Source of the DNA: an uncultured Granulicatella sp.
Lineage (GTDB): Bacteria; Bacillota; Bacilli; Lactobacillales; Aerococcaceae
DNA: 5,255 nt
Assembly: GCA_934193545.1 (NCBI GenBank)
Contig: CAKPVL010000053.1
Location: 1-5,255 of the forward strand
Direction of reading: 5' to 3'
Under the pieces are notes generated by a model. That model worked only from the letters and a program-made list of their open reading frames with translations. It ran no database searches and had not been told where the DNA came from. Made by a program: the position numbers and the translations under genes. The first letter of the stretch is position 1. Every line of letters starts with the position of its first letter. This document shows, in pieces, positions 1 through 5,255 of the stretch.

Positions 1-1481
1 GCTTTGTATTGAGTATCGTTTGCTTTCAATGCATCACGAATCGCACTCATTAATGCTGTACCAGTCTTCTCATCAACTTCACCAGTTTCAGATAAACCTT
101 TTGATTTTTGGAATTCTTTTACAGCTTCAGTTGTTTTACTATCAAAATATCCATCCGCAGTAACGTCGTATCCTAACCCTTTAAGGATTGTTTCAATTGT
201 TTTCACATTGTCAGACACAGCGCCTTCTTTTACAACTTCACGTGTGTCGATGATCGTGATGTTGTAATAATCTGGCATTGATACTTCTTCTGTTGGTTCG
301 ATACCTGTTTTATGAATCCATGTCTTGTTTGGTGTTAACCATTTTGCTATCGTGTATTTCAATTCAGCGTTATCGCCAACTTCAATTACAGATTGAACGG
401 TACCTTTACCATAAGTCTTCTTACCGATTAATTTTGCATCTGCAGACTCTTTCAAGGCTGCGGCTAAAATTTCAGAAGCAGAAGCACTACCTTCATTTAC
501 AAGTAATACGTATGGTTCAGTAATCTTGAACGTACCATAGTCTTTAGAAGCGTTGTATGACTTGATTTGTCCATCACGATTTTCAACATTAAGAATAGTC
601 TTTCCATCATCAACGAACATATTCGCAATCATAATCGCTTGATCTAACAAACCACCAGGATTATAACGAACGTCGAAGATAAATTTCTTAACGCCTTTTT
701 CGCGTAAATCCGTTACAGTTTTTTCAACTTCTTTTGCAGTGTTTTTAGCAAATGAGTTGATTTGAACGTGACCGATTGTCGCATCGGTTGAATCCACAGT
801 TCCTTTAACCGTTTCAATAGCAATTTTAGCTCGAGTAATCTTTACTTCTAGCTCTTGTGTGCCACGTTGGATTGTTAGGGTTACATCTGTTCCGACTTCC
901 CCACGGACCTTAGAAACAACATAAGAGATGCTCTTGCCTTCCATGTCTTCACCATTCACTTTAAGAATAGCGTCATTTTCTTGAAGGCCAATCTTTTGAG
1001 CAGGTGTTCCTTCACGAGTATTACTAATAATCACTCGGTTATTTTCAGAACGTAATTCCGCACCGATTCCTCCAAATGAACCTGTCATTGTTTCATCGAT
1101 AGCAGCAGTTTCATCGTTCACTAAATAGTTCGTATATGGATCACCTGTCGCCTCTGCCATTCCTTTTAAGGCTCCGTTGATAAGATCATCTTTGCTAATA
1201 TTTTTATCAACATAACCGTTCACAAGTGTGTCATATACAAGTTCTAGTTTTTTTAAATCTTCATTTGTAAGATCACCATTTGATGCGATAGAATCACTAT
1301 TTGAATCTTTAATTGTCTCTGATTGAGCAACTTGATTTTGTGAAGTTCGAGCAGCATATCTCGTTCCAAAATAAGTAAATACTCCCGTTAATAATACAGC
1401 TAAAAATAATATCCAAACGGAAACTTTTTTCGACTCAAGACCGCTTTGAACAGCGCCTTGAGGTTTTGGATTATTTCCCAT
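1..1481 (-). CDS. ctpA: S41 family C-terminal processing peptidase, PDZ + peptidoglycan-binding (3' end beyond window)
   Basis: This is a membrane-anchored serine protease of the Tsp/CtpA/CtpB family, which trims or degrades extracytoplasmic proteins from their C-termini. I translated the reverse strand codon by codon from ATG 1479-1481; it stays open for 493 codons to the window edge, so the stop lies to the left. Domains in order: a short basic N-terminus; one membrane helix (about residues 20-42, starting VSVWILFLAVLL); a Ser/Asn-rich linker (about 43-65); a PDZ domain (about 120-210, with SFGGIGAEL from 135); and the S41 core (about 235-400). The core has DVRYNPGG from residue 270, GSASASE with catalytic Ser334, and TYGKGTVQ with catalytic Lys359. 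The 25-residue Ser-Lys spacing matches E. coli Tsp and B. subtilis CtpB. A PG_binding_1-like domain follows at about 422-477 (LGYDVTADGYFD, AVKEFQKSKGL). The ribosome site AAGGA is at 1488-1492, 6 bases before ATG. The gene lies 27 bases after deoD and is probably co-transcribed with it. Substrate unknown. Whether it corresponds to B. subtilis CtpA or CtpB cannot be decided here. Confidence 0.95.
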   Translation of the reverse strand, partial: MGNNPKPQGAVQSGLESKKVSVWILFLAVLLTGVFTYFGTRYAARTSQNQVAQSETIKDSNSDSIASNGDLTNEDLKKLELVYDTLVNGYVDKNISKDDLINGALKGMAEATGDPYTNYLVNDETAAIDETMTGSFGGIGAELRSENNRVIISNTREGTPAQKIGLQENDAILKVNGEDMEGKSISYVVSKVRGEVGTDVTLTIQRGTQELEVKITRAKIAIETVKGTVDSTDATIGHVQINSFAKNTAKEVEKTVTDLREKGVKKFIFDVRYNPGGLLDQAIMIANMFVDDGKTILNVENRDGQIKSYNASKDYGTFKITEPYVLLVNEGSASASEILAAALKESADAKLIGKKTYGKGTVQSVIEVGDNAELKYTIAKWLTPNKTWIHKTGIEPTEEVSMPDYYNITIIDTREVVKEGAVSDNVKTIETILKGLGYDVTADGYFDSKTTEAVKEFQKSKGLSETGEVDEKTGTALMSAIRDALKANDTQYK

Positions 1482-1508
1482 TCGGGTTCCTTCTTTCTAC
1501 TTCAAAAT

Positions 1509-2213
1509 TTATGCACGTACAGTTTCTAACGCGATTTCCATCATATCGTTAAATGTTTGTTCACGTTCTTGTGCAGTTGTTTCTTCACCTGTTAATAGGT
1601 GGTCACTAATTGTAAGAATTGCTAATGCTTCTTTTTTGTGTTGAGCCGCTAAAGCATATAATCCTGCAGCTTCCATTTCCACACAAAGCATTCCGTAATC
1701 CATTAATTTTTTCTTGTCTAATTCAGCGTTATAGAAACGGTCAGAAGACAATACATTCCCTACGTGAACGCCAACACCACGGTCTTTTGCTAAATGATAC
1801 GCTTTATCTAATAAGTTAAAGCTTGCGATTGGAGCAAAAGTTACTTGGTTTTGGAAAATGTTGTTGAAAATTGATGAATCTGTTGTAGCTCCTTGTGCTA
1901 AAACGATATCACGAACTTTAACATCTTCTTGCATACCGCCGGCAGAACCGATACGGATGATGCGTTCTGCGCCAAACTCAGTGAATAATTCATTGGCATA
2001 AATCATAATAGATGGAATCCCCATCCCACTACCTTGAACAGATACACGTTGACCTTTATACAAACCAGTGTAACCAAACATGTTACGGACTGCATTGTAT
2101 TGTTCTACTTCTGTTAAATAATGTTCAGCAATAAATTTTGCACGTAATGGATCTCCTGGCATTAAAACTGATTCAGCAACTTGGCCTTTTTTAGCATTAA
2201 TATGAACACTCAT
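1509..2213 (-). CDS. deoD: Purine nucleoside phosphorylase, DeoD type
   Basis: This cytoplasmic enzyme of purine salvage cleaves purine (deoxy)ribonucleosides with phosphate, giving free base and (deoxy)ribose-1-phosphate. The 234-residue product has the usual length of the hexameric E. coli-type enzyme and aligns with it nearly without gaps. His4 (HINA), Gly20 in MPGDPLR, Arg24, Arg43, Arg87 and Ser90 (RIGSAGG) fit the phosphate and ribose sites. VEMEAAG (178-184) fits the ribose-binding segment. Asp204 in SDH and Arg217 are the catalytic acid and its activator. All are present at E. coli numbering, so the enzyme should be active. The start is ATG 2211-2213, preceded by AAAGGAGA (2221-2228) at good spacing. 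It is the first gene of a leftward unit with the S41 protease and has its own promoter at 2260-2288. I see no other deo or pur genes nearby. Nucleoside preference cannot be read from sequence, although the family accepts adenosine as well as 6-oxopurine nucleosides. Confidence 0.97.
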   Translation of the reverse strand: MSVHINAKKGQVAESVLMPGDPLRAKFIAEHYLTEVEQYNAVRNMFGYTGLYKGQRVSVQGSGMGIPSIMIYANELFTEFGAERIIRIGSAGGMQEDVKVRDIVLAQGATTDSSIFNNIFQNQVTFAPIASFNLLDKAYHLAKDRGVGVHVGNVLSSDRFYNAELDKKKLMDYGMLCVEMEAAGLYALAAQHKKEALAILTISDHLLTGEETTAQEREQTFNDMMEIALETVRA

Positions 2214-2259
2214 TTTTTATTCTCCTTTTGTGGGAAACCCCGTTATTGATATATGTACT

Positions 2260-2288
2260 ATTCTACTATAAAACACAAGTAATGGAAA
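2260..2288 (-). promoter_or_regulatory. Probable sigma-A promoter for deoD-ctpA
   Basis: On the minus strand, -35 TTTCCA (2283-2288, 4/6 to consensus) and -10 TAGAAT (2260-2265, 5/6) are separated by 17 bp. Transcription would start near 2253 and give a leader of about 40 bases before the deoD ATG. A less favoured overlapping choice is TTAAGT, 17 bp, TATAGT. It is predicted from sequence only. Confidence 0.6.
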
Positions 2289-2345
2289 CTTAAAACCGCC
2301 TATTTAAGCCTTTCTTAACAACGAACGTACGTCAATTTCACAAAA

Positions 2346-2361
2346 AAAGTCCTAGAAAGTC
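2346..2361 (+). repeat. Direct repeat AAAGTC x2, 10-bp period, upstream of trhA promoter
   Basis: AAAGTC occurs at 2346-2351 and again at 2356-2361, so the two copies are exactly one helical turn apart. The second ends 3 bases before the trhA -35 box. An A tract (2342-2348) precedes and overlaps the first copy. The position would suit an activator site or UP-like element, but two hexamers in AT-rich DNA can arise by chance. Confidence 0.3.
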
Positions 2362-2364
2362 TGT

Positions 2365-2393
2365 TGGACAAAAGATGTTTTGCCTTCTATAAT
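2365..2393 (+). promoter_or_regulatory. Sigma-A promoter for trhA
   Basis: -35 TGGACA (2365-2370, 5/6) and a perfect -10 TATAAT (2388-2393) are separated by 17 bp. Transcription would start near 2400, leaving a leader of about 20 bases with the ribosome site at 2405-2411. It overlaps the possible upstream TTG start at 2364 and so rules against that start. Confidence 0.85.
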
Positions 2394-2404
2394 GAGAGTT
2401 ATCG

Positions 2405-2411
2405 AAAGGAG
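2405..2411 (+). promoter_or_regulatory. Ribosome binding site deciding the trhA start
   Basis: AAAGGAG lies 9 bases before ATG 2421, a good Shine-Dalgarno match. It supports initiation at 2421 rather than at TTG 2364, which has no comparable site (only AAAAAAAGTCC and AGAAAGT lie upstream). Confidence 0.85.
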
Positions 2412-2420
2412 TGTGTTGCG

Positions 2421-3086
2421 ATGAAAGCATCTACTTTAAGAAAAGAACGAAAAGCTCAATCCATAAAATCTGAAATTATTGGTGAAGTGTTAAATGCCGT
2501 AACGCATGGTATCGGTGTCGCTCTTGCGATTACTGCTCTTGTATTACTTTTAATGAAAGCCGTAGCGGTTAATAATACTACTCAAATTATCGCTTTTAGC
2601 GTCTATGGTGCATCGCTAATTCTTTTGTTTTTAGCTTCCACACTCTATCATAGCTTTAAGTTCACGAAAGCCGCAAAAATATTCCAACGTATCGACCACT
2701 CTTCGATTTACTTATTAATCGCTGGAACCTATACCCCATTCTGCTTGATCGGAATCGGAGGTCAACAAGGGTTCATCTTCTGTATAGCGATTTGGCTCTT
2801 TGCGATTGGCGGCGTCATCATTGAAGCATTCTTTTTGGAGAAATTTTCTAAAGTCTCAGTATTCCTTTACTTAGCAATGGGTTGGGTATCTATCTTTACT
2901 CTAAAACCATTATATGAAAGCATGGGTTGGGGCGGTATTTTATACCTCTTCCTTGGTGGATTAAGCTACTCTCTTGGTACTATTTTTTACAAGAGAAAAT
3001 ATCATAATTTTTATCATGTCATCTGGCATCTCTTCGTACTAGCTGGAGCCATTTTCATGTTCCTAGCTGTTTTCAAATATTTATAA
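2421..3086 (+). CDS. trhA: Hemolysin III / TrhA family (PAQR-like) membrane protein
   Basis: This is a 221-residue integral membrane protein of the bacterial hemolysin III family (YqfA/YplQ/TrhA), related to the PAQR receptors. Family members have been linked to membrane-fluidity homeostasis; the haemolysin name comes from early heterologous work and does not imply a toxin. Family landmarks are in order: a basic N-terminus, then EVLNAVTHGIG (22-32), ASTLYHSF (72-79), RIDHSSIYLLIAGTYTPF (90-107) and a final HVIWHLF (199-205). His77, Asp92, His199 and His203 fit the metal-site pattern of the PAQR fold. Seven hydrophobic segments are visible, near 24-49, 54-76, 94-113, 117-138, 144-165, 170-190 and 198-219. 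The start at ATG 2421 is set by AAAGGAG and by a promoter lying across the upstream in-frame TTG. It is a single-gene unit, divergent from deoD and convergent with the dehydrogenase gene, with a terminator 10 bases past the stop. Its ligand or enzymatic activity is unknown. Confidence 0.93.
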   Translation: MKASTLRKERKAQSIKSEIIGEVLNAVTHGIGVALAITALVLLLMKAVAVNNTTQIIAFSVYGASLILLFLASTLYHSFKFTKAAKIFQRIDHSSIYLLIAGTYTPFCLIGIGGQQGFIFCIAIWLFAIGGVIIEAFFLEKFSKVSVFLYLAMGWVSIFTLKPLYESMGWGGILYLFLGGLSYSLGTIFYKRKYHNFYHVIWHLFVLAGAIFMFLAVFKYL

Positions 3087-3096
3087 ATATATACAA

Positions 3097-3130
3097 AAAA
3101 CATCTCTTAGATTGCTCTAAGAGATGTTTT
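3097..3130. terminator. Bidirectional intrinsic terminator
   Basis: A perfect 14-bp inverted repeat has arms at 3097-3110 (AAAACATCTCTTAG) and 3117-3130 with a 6-base loop. It sits between convergent genes, 10 bases after the trhA stop and 13 bases before the dehydrogenase stop. The arm ends give U tracts in both directions: TTTT then CGTTTGTTTT on plus, TTTTTTG on minus. It should therefore serve both transcripts. Confidence 0.9.
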
Positions 3131-3143
3131 CGTTTGTTTTCAA

Positions 3144-4142
3144 CTAGCATTGAATGTCATTTTTACATGAACCAGTTTCAACATATTCTTTTAAGTTTTC
3201 AAAACTTGTTTCAACCATGTTTAATACTGCTTCATCAGTGTAACTACCCATGTGAGGAGTTAATAATACACGTGGGTATAATTCAACTAATTTACGGATA
3301 GCAGGATTTTTGATTTCTTGGCCACGTAAGTCTTTGAAGAACACTTCGCTTTCTCCTTCTAATACATCTAAACCAACACCACGTAAGTGACCAGATTCTA
3401 ACGCTTCGATAATTGCATCGATATCTTGTAATTCACCACGAGCAGTGTTTACTAAGATAGCACCCGGTTTCATTTTGCTGATGAATTCTTTAGTGATTAC
3501 TTTTCCGTTTGCTGGAATGTATGGAGCGTGAATTGAAATCACGTCTGATTTCGCTAATAACTCATCTAAAGGTACTTGAGTACAGATATGGTCTACGCCT
3601 TCTTTAGGGAAAGCATCGTAAGCTAATACGTTAGCGCCTAAACCTTTGAATAATGTTGCAGTTGTTAAACCGATACGTCCGATACCAACAACCCCAACAG
3701 TACAGTTACGGATTTCTTTAGCAAACATTTGAGTGTCTACAGTGAAATCTTGTTGGCTTGTTTTTGCTGCAGTGTAAGCAACATTACGTAATAATGTCAT
3801 TGCTAATGTTACAGCTAATTCACTAATTGCGTTTGGAGAATAGAAAGGAACGTAACCTAATTTCATTCCTAATGATTTTGCGTATTCAGCATCGATGTGG
3901 TTTACACCAACAGTACGAGTTAATACGTACTCTACTCCTAATTCTTTGTAGATATCTAAAGTTTCTTTATTTGCCCAGCAGTTACCACGTAAGATAACAG
4001 CTTTGAAACCTTCTGCTTTGCGAGCAGTTTCTTCAGAATTTAAGTATTCTGGAATACATGTTAATTCGTATCCAAATTTTTTGTTTACTTGTTCGAAAAT
4101 TGGTAATTCAACTTCACGAACACCATATGCTAAAACTTTCAT
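3144..4142 (-). CDS. hgdH: NAD-dependent D-2-hydroxyacid dehydrogenase, probable (R)-2-hydroxyglutarate dehydrogenase
   Basis: This cytoplasmic oxidoreductase reversibly reduces a 2-oxo acid to the D-(R)-hydroxyacid using NADH. The 332-residue length is typical of the D-lactate/D-2-hydroxyacid dehydrogenase family. The catalytic domain is formed by the N-terminal ~100 residues plus the C-terminus. The Rossmann domain between them has GIGRIG (153-158) and Asp176 ending the second strand, which favours NAD over NADP. Catalytic residues are Arg235 (NTARGE), Glu264 (LEGES) and His297 (TPHMGSYT). YSPNA at 101-105 is also typical. Residue 52 is Arg (ILRGNCW), where pyruvate-specific D-lactate dehydrogenases have Tyr and D-2-hydroxyisocaproate enzymes have Leu. 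Arg52 with Arg235, Glu264 and His297 is the set I recall for Acidaminococcus fermentans HgdH, and the N-terminus and RNCTVGVVG also resemble it. The family is certain; 2-oxoglutarate as substrate is inferred, and plain D-lactate dehydrogenase is the alternative. GGAGG at 4150-4154 supports the start. It follows the AEC transporter by 61 bases and is probably co-transcribed. The stop is TAG. Confidence 0.93.
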   Translation of the reverse strand: MKVLAYGVREVELPIFEQVNKKFGYELTCIPEYLNSEETARKAEGFKAVILRGNCWANKETLDIYKELGVEYVLTRTVGVNHIDAEYAKSLGMKLGYVPFYSPNAISELAVTLAMTLLRNVAYTAAKTSQQDFTVDTQMFAKEIRNCTVGVVGIGRIGLTTATLFKGLGANVLAYDAFPKEGVDHICTQVPLDELLAKSDVISIHAPYIPANGKVITKEFISKMKPGAILVNTARGELQDIDAIIEALESGHLRGVGLDVLEGESEVFFKDLRGQEIKNPAIRKLVELYPRVLLTPHMGSYTDEAVLNMVETSFENLKEYVETGSCKNDIQC

Positions 4143-4149
4143 TTTAAAT

Positions 4150-4154
4150 CCTCC
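4150..4154 (-). promoter_or_regulatory. Ribosome binding site of the dehydrogenase gene
   Basis: On the minus strand GGAGG lies 7 bases before ATG 4142, a near-ideal Shine-Dalgarno sequence. It lies between the upstream hairpin and the start codon and stays single-stranded when that hairpin forms. Confidence 0.85.
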
Positions 4155-4169
4155 ATTTTATATAAATTG

Positions 4170-4198
4170 AAAAGTAGACCGAAATTCGATCTACTTTT
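4170..4198 (-). terminator. Intercistronic hairpin between transporter and dehydrogenase genes
   Basis: Arms AAAAGTAGA (4170-4178) and TCTACTTTT (4190-4198) pair perfectly. In minus-strand RNA the next pair is a U-G wobble (4189/4179), then CGA/UCG closes a 3-base loop, for a 13-bp stem. On the plus strand that position is a C/A mismatch, so the structure suits leftward transcripts. It begins 5 bases after the AEC stop. The U run (UACUUUU) is inside the stem and followed by CAAUUUAUA, so termination is probably partial. Because no convincing separate promoter precedes the dehydrogenase, it may be an attenuator or RNA-stability element. Confidence 0.6.
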
Positions 4199-4203
4199 TT
4201 GGT

Positions 4204-5250
4204 TTAACCTACTCCAGGGAAAATAACAGATCCAACAACAATCCAGAAGACGATTGCGAATACTGCTAATACAGTTCCTAGTAATGAAGCATTACTTGCA
4301 AGTGCTGCTTCTTTATCGTATTTGATAGCGTAAGCCACGGCAACTGTTGCTGGTGGTGTAGCTAACATAATAAGAATACCTTTTGAAGCTTCAGGAGCCA
4401 TTGGTAAGAATGGGCTAACTGCGAAGATCACTGCAACGAATACTGCAGGAACTAAGATTAATTTAACAATGCTGTAGTACCAAACCATCTTATCTTTAAC
4501 TGCTTCACCTAAAGAAATGTTTCCTAAAGTGATACCGATTGCTAACCATGCAAGTGGTGAGCTTAAGTCAGCTAAGTAAGTAATAGCTTTGAATAACCAT
4601 GGAGCTGTCTTATCGATACGTAAGAAAGCGTACATAACTTCTTTAGTTTCTTCACCAACTTTTACTTGTACAGCAACTTGTGGTAATGAAGCTTGGAAGA
4701 TCCAGATTAATAATCCAGCAAATGTTGCGATAACGATGATGTTACCGAAAATCATTTTTAAGTTTTTCTTCTCGAATTTTAATCCGCTCATACGAATTAA
4801 ACCGTAAGAGTATAAGAATACACGGTAAGCTAGGTTAAAGATGTTCGCATATAAAGTACCAGTCGCACCTAACAATCCGTTAATGATTGGAATACCGAAG
4901 AAAGTTGTAGAACCGAAAGTTGTTAATACTGATAAAGTAGTTTTACGGTCACCTTTCTCCTTAATAAAGAATAATTCTCCTAAAAGAATTAAAATGACAT
5001 AAGCGATAAAACCAAAAATAAATACGTTTAAACCAGTTGTGAATGTTTTGTCGTTAATGTCAACCATGAAGGCTTTGAACGCTAACGCAGGAATCGCAAC
5101 TGAAAGTAAAACGTTAGATAAGACTTTACCACTGTTTGCATCAACAATATTTTTCTTACGGATGATGTAACCCACTAAGATAATTGAAATTGTTGAGAAG
5201 ATAGCAGACACAAATGTTGGTGCTGTTAAGATCTTAACGATATTTTCCAT
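4204..5250 (-). CDS. AEC family transporter (auxin efflux carrier / malate permease-like)
   Basis: This is a 348-residue polytopic membrane protein of the AEC (Mem_trans) family, whose bacterial members include carriers for malate and other organic acids. About ten hydrophobic segments are visible, near 13-31, 43-62, 73-96, 105-127, 131-152, 165-186, 218-243, 256-281, 290-309 and 320-344. The halves have the family's internal similarity. Landmarks are LLSVAIPALAFKAF (48-61), TFGSTTFFGIPIINGLLG (111-128, compare the usual N-T-G-F-x-G-I-P motif) and ATPPATVAVAYA (297-308). A polar segment at about 190-217 (KVGEETKEV) separates the two halves. The start is taken as ATG 5248-5250 because it gives the expected family N-terminus just before the first helix. 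Only 5 bases upstream are visible, so ribosome site and promoter lie outside the window and a longer start cannot be excluded. The next gene encodes a D-2-hydroxyacid dehydrogenase, so the cargo is plausibly that enzyme's hydroxy- or oxo-acid; this is inference. Confidence 0.9.
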   Translation of the reverse strand: MENIVKILTAPTFVSAIFSTISIILVGYIIRKKNIVDANSGKVLSNVLLSVAIPALAFKAFMVDINDKTFTTGLNVFIFGFIAYVILILLGELFFIKEKGDRKTTLSVLTTFGSTTFFGIPIINGLLGATGTLYANIFNLAYRVFLYSYGLIRMSGLKFEKKNLKMIFGNIIVIATFAGLLIWIFQASLPQVAVQVKVGEETKEVMYAFLRIDKTAPWLFKAITYLADLSSPLAWLAIGITLGNISLGEAVKDKMVWYYSIVKLILVPAVFVAVIFAVSPFLPMAPEASKGILIMLATPPATVAVAYAIKYDKEAALASNASLLGTVLAVFAIVFWIVVGSVIFPGVG

Positions 5251-5255
5251 TGGAT

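Noticed and set aside
278..523. 81-codon plus-strand reading frame
   Set aside because: It is antisense to the S41 protease catalytic domain, which is unambiguous in the opposite strand. The product is low-complexity Leu/Gln/Arg-rich and there is no ribosome site.
1619..1819. 66-codon plus-strand reading frame
   Set aside because: It lies wholly inside deoD on the other strand, has no ribosome site and resembles no family I know.
2231..2242. Small GGG-AAA-CCC inverted repeat in the deoD leader
   Set aside because: A 3-bp stem is too weak to call a regulatory hairpin or riboswitch. The ~40-base leader is also too short for a known riboswitch class.
4157..4162. TATAAA on the minus strand as a -10 box for a private dehydrogenase promoter
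   Set aside because: No acceptable -35 lies 16-18 bp upstream (ATTTCG at best). Transcription would begin near 4150, inside the ribosome site, so readthrough from the transporter gene is more likely.
4589..4807. 72-codon plus-strand reading frame
   Set aside because: It is a shadow of the AEC transporter in antisense, without a start signal or recognisable domain.
1..5255. Search for mobile elements, CRISPR arrays, RNA genes, defence or toxin-antitoxin systems
   Set aside because: I saw no transposase, terminal inverted repeats, spaced repeat array, tRNA/rRNA-like sequence or small toxin/antitoxin pair. Coding density and gene types are those of ordinary housekeeping sequence.

Overview
The window looks like ordinary chromosomal sequence from a low-GC Gram-positive bacterium. 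The evidence is strong AGGAG-type ribosome binding sites, AT-rich third codon positions (TTA dominates for leucine), sigma-A-like promoters with 17-bp spacers and short hairpin terminators with T tracts. The gene families fit Bacillota. Lactobacillales (lactic acid bacteria) is my best guess from overall protein character; I cannot name a genus.

Left part (1-2290, minus strand): a two-gene unit read leftward from one promoter at 2260-2288. First is deoD (purine nucleoside phosphorylase, complete, all expected active-site residues present). After a 27-base gap comes a membrane-anchored S41 C-terminal processing protease with PDZ, Ser/Lys catalytic and peptidoglycan-binding domains. It has 493 codons in the window and runs off the left edge without a stop.

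Middle (2290-3143, plus strand): a divergent intergenic region leads into a single-gene unit for a hemolysin III/TrhA-type seven-helix membrane protein. Its promoter (TGGACA-17 bp-TATAAT) and ribosome site place the start at ATG 2421. The longer reading from TTG 2364 begins inside the promoter. A perfect 14-bp hairpin at 3097-3130 separates this gene from the convergent gene and can terminate both.

Right part (3144-5250, minus strand): an AEC-family (auxin efflux carrier/malate permease-like) transporter is followed by a D-2-hydroxyacid dehydrogenase, with a hairpin in the 61-base gap between them. The dehydrogenase would usually be annotated as D-lactate dehydrogenase. However, it has Arg52 with Arg235, Glu264 and His297, the set I recall for (R)-2-hydroxyglutarate dehydrogenase (HgdH) of Acidaminococcus fermentans. 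It also shares much of that protein's sequence as I remember it. Together the pair suggests reduction of 2-oxoglutarate (or a similar 2-oxo acid) coupled to transport of the hydroxyacid, possibly as an NADH sink. This is the most interesting point in the window.

I saw no mobile element, CRISPR array, RNA gene, broken gene or clearly new system.
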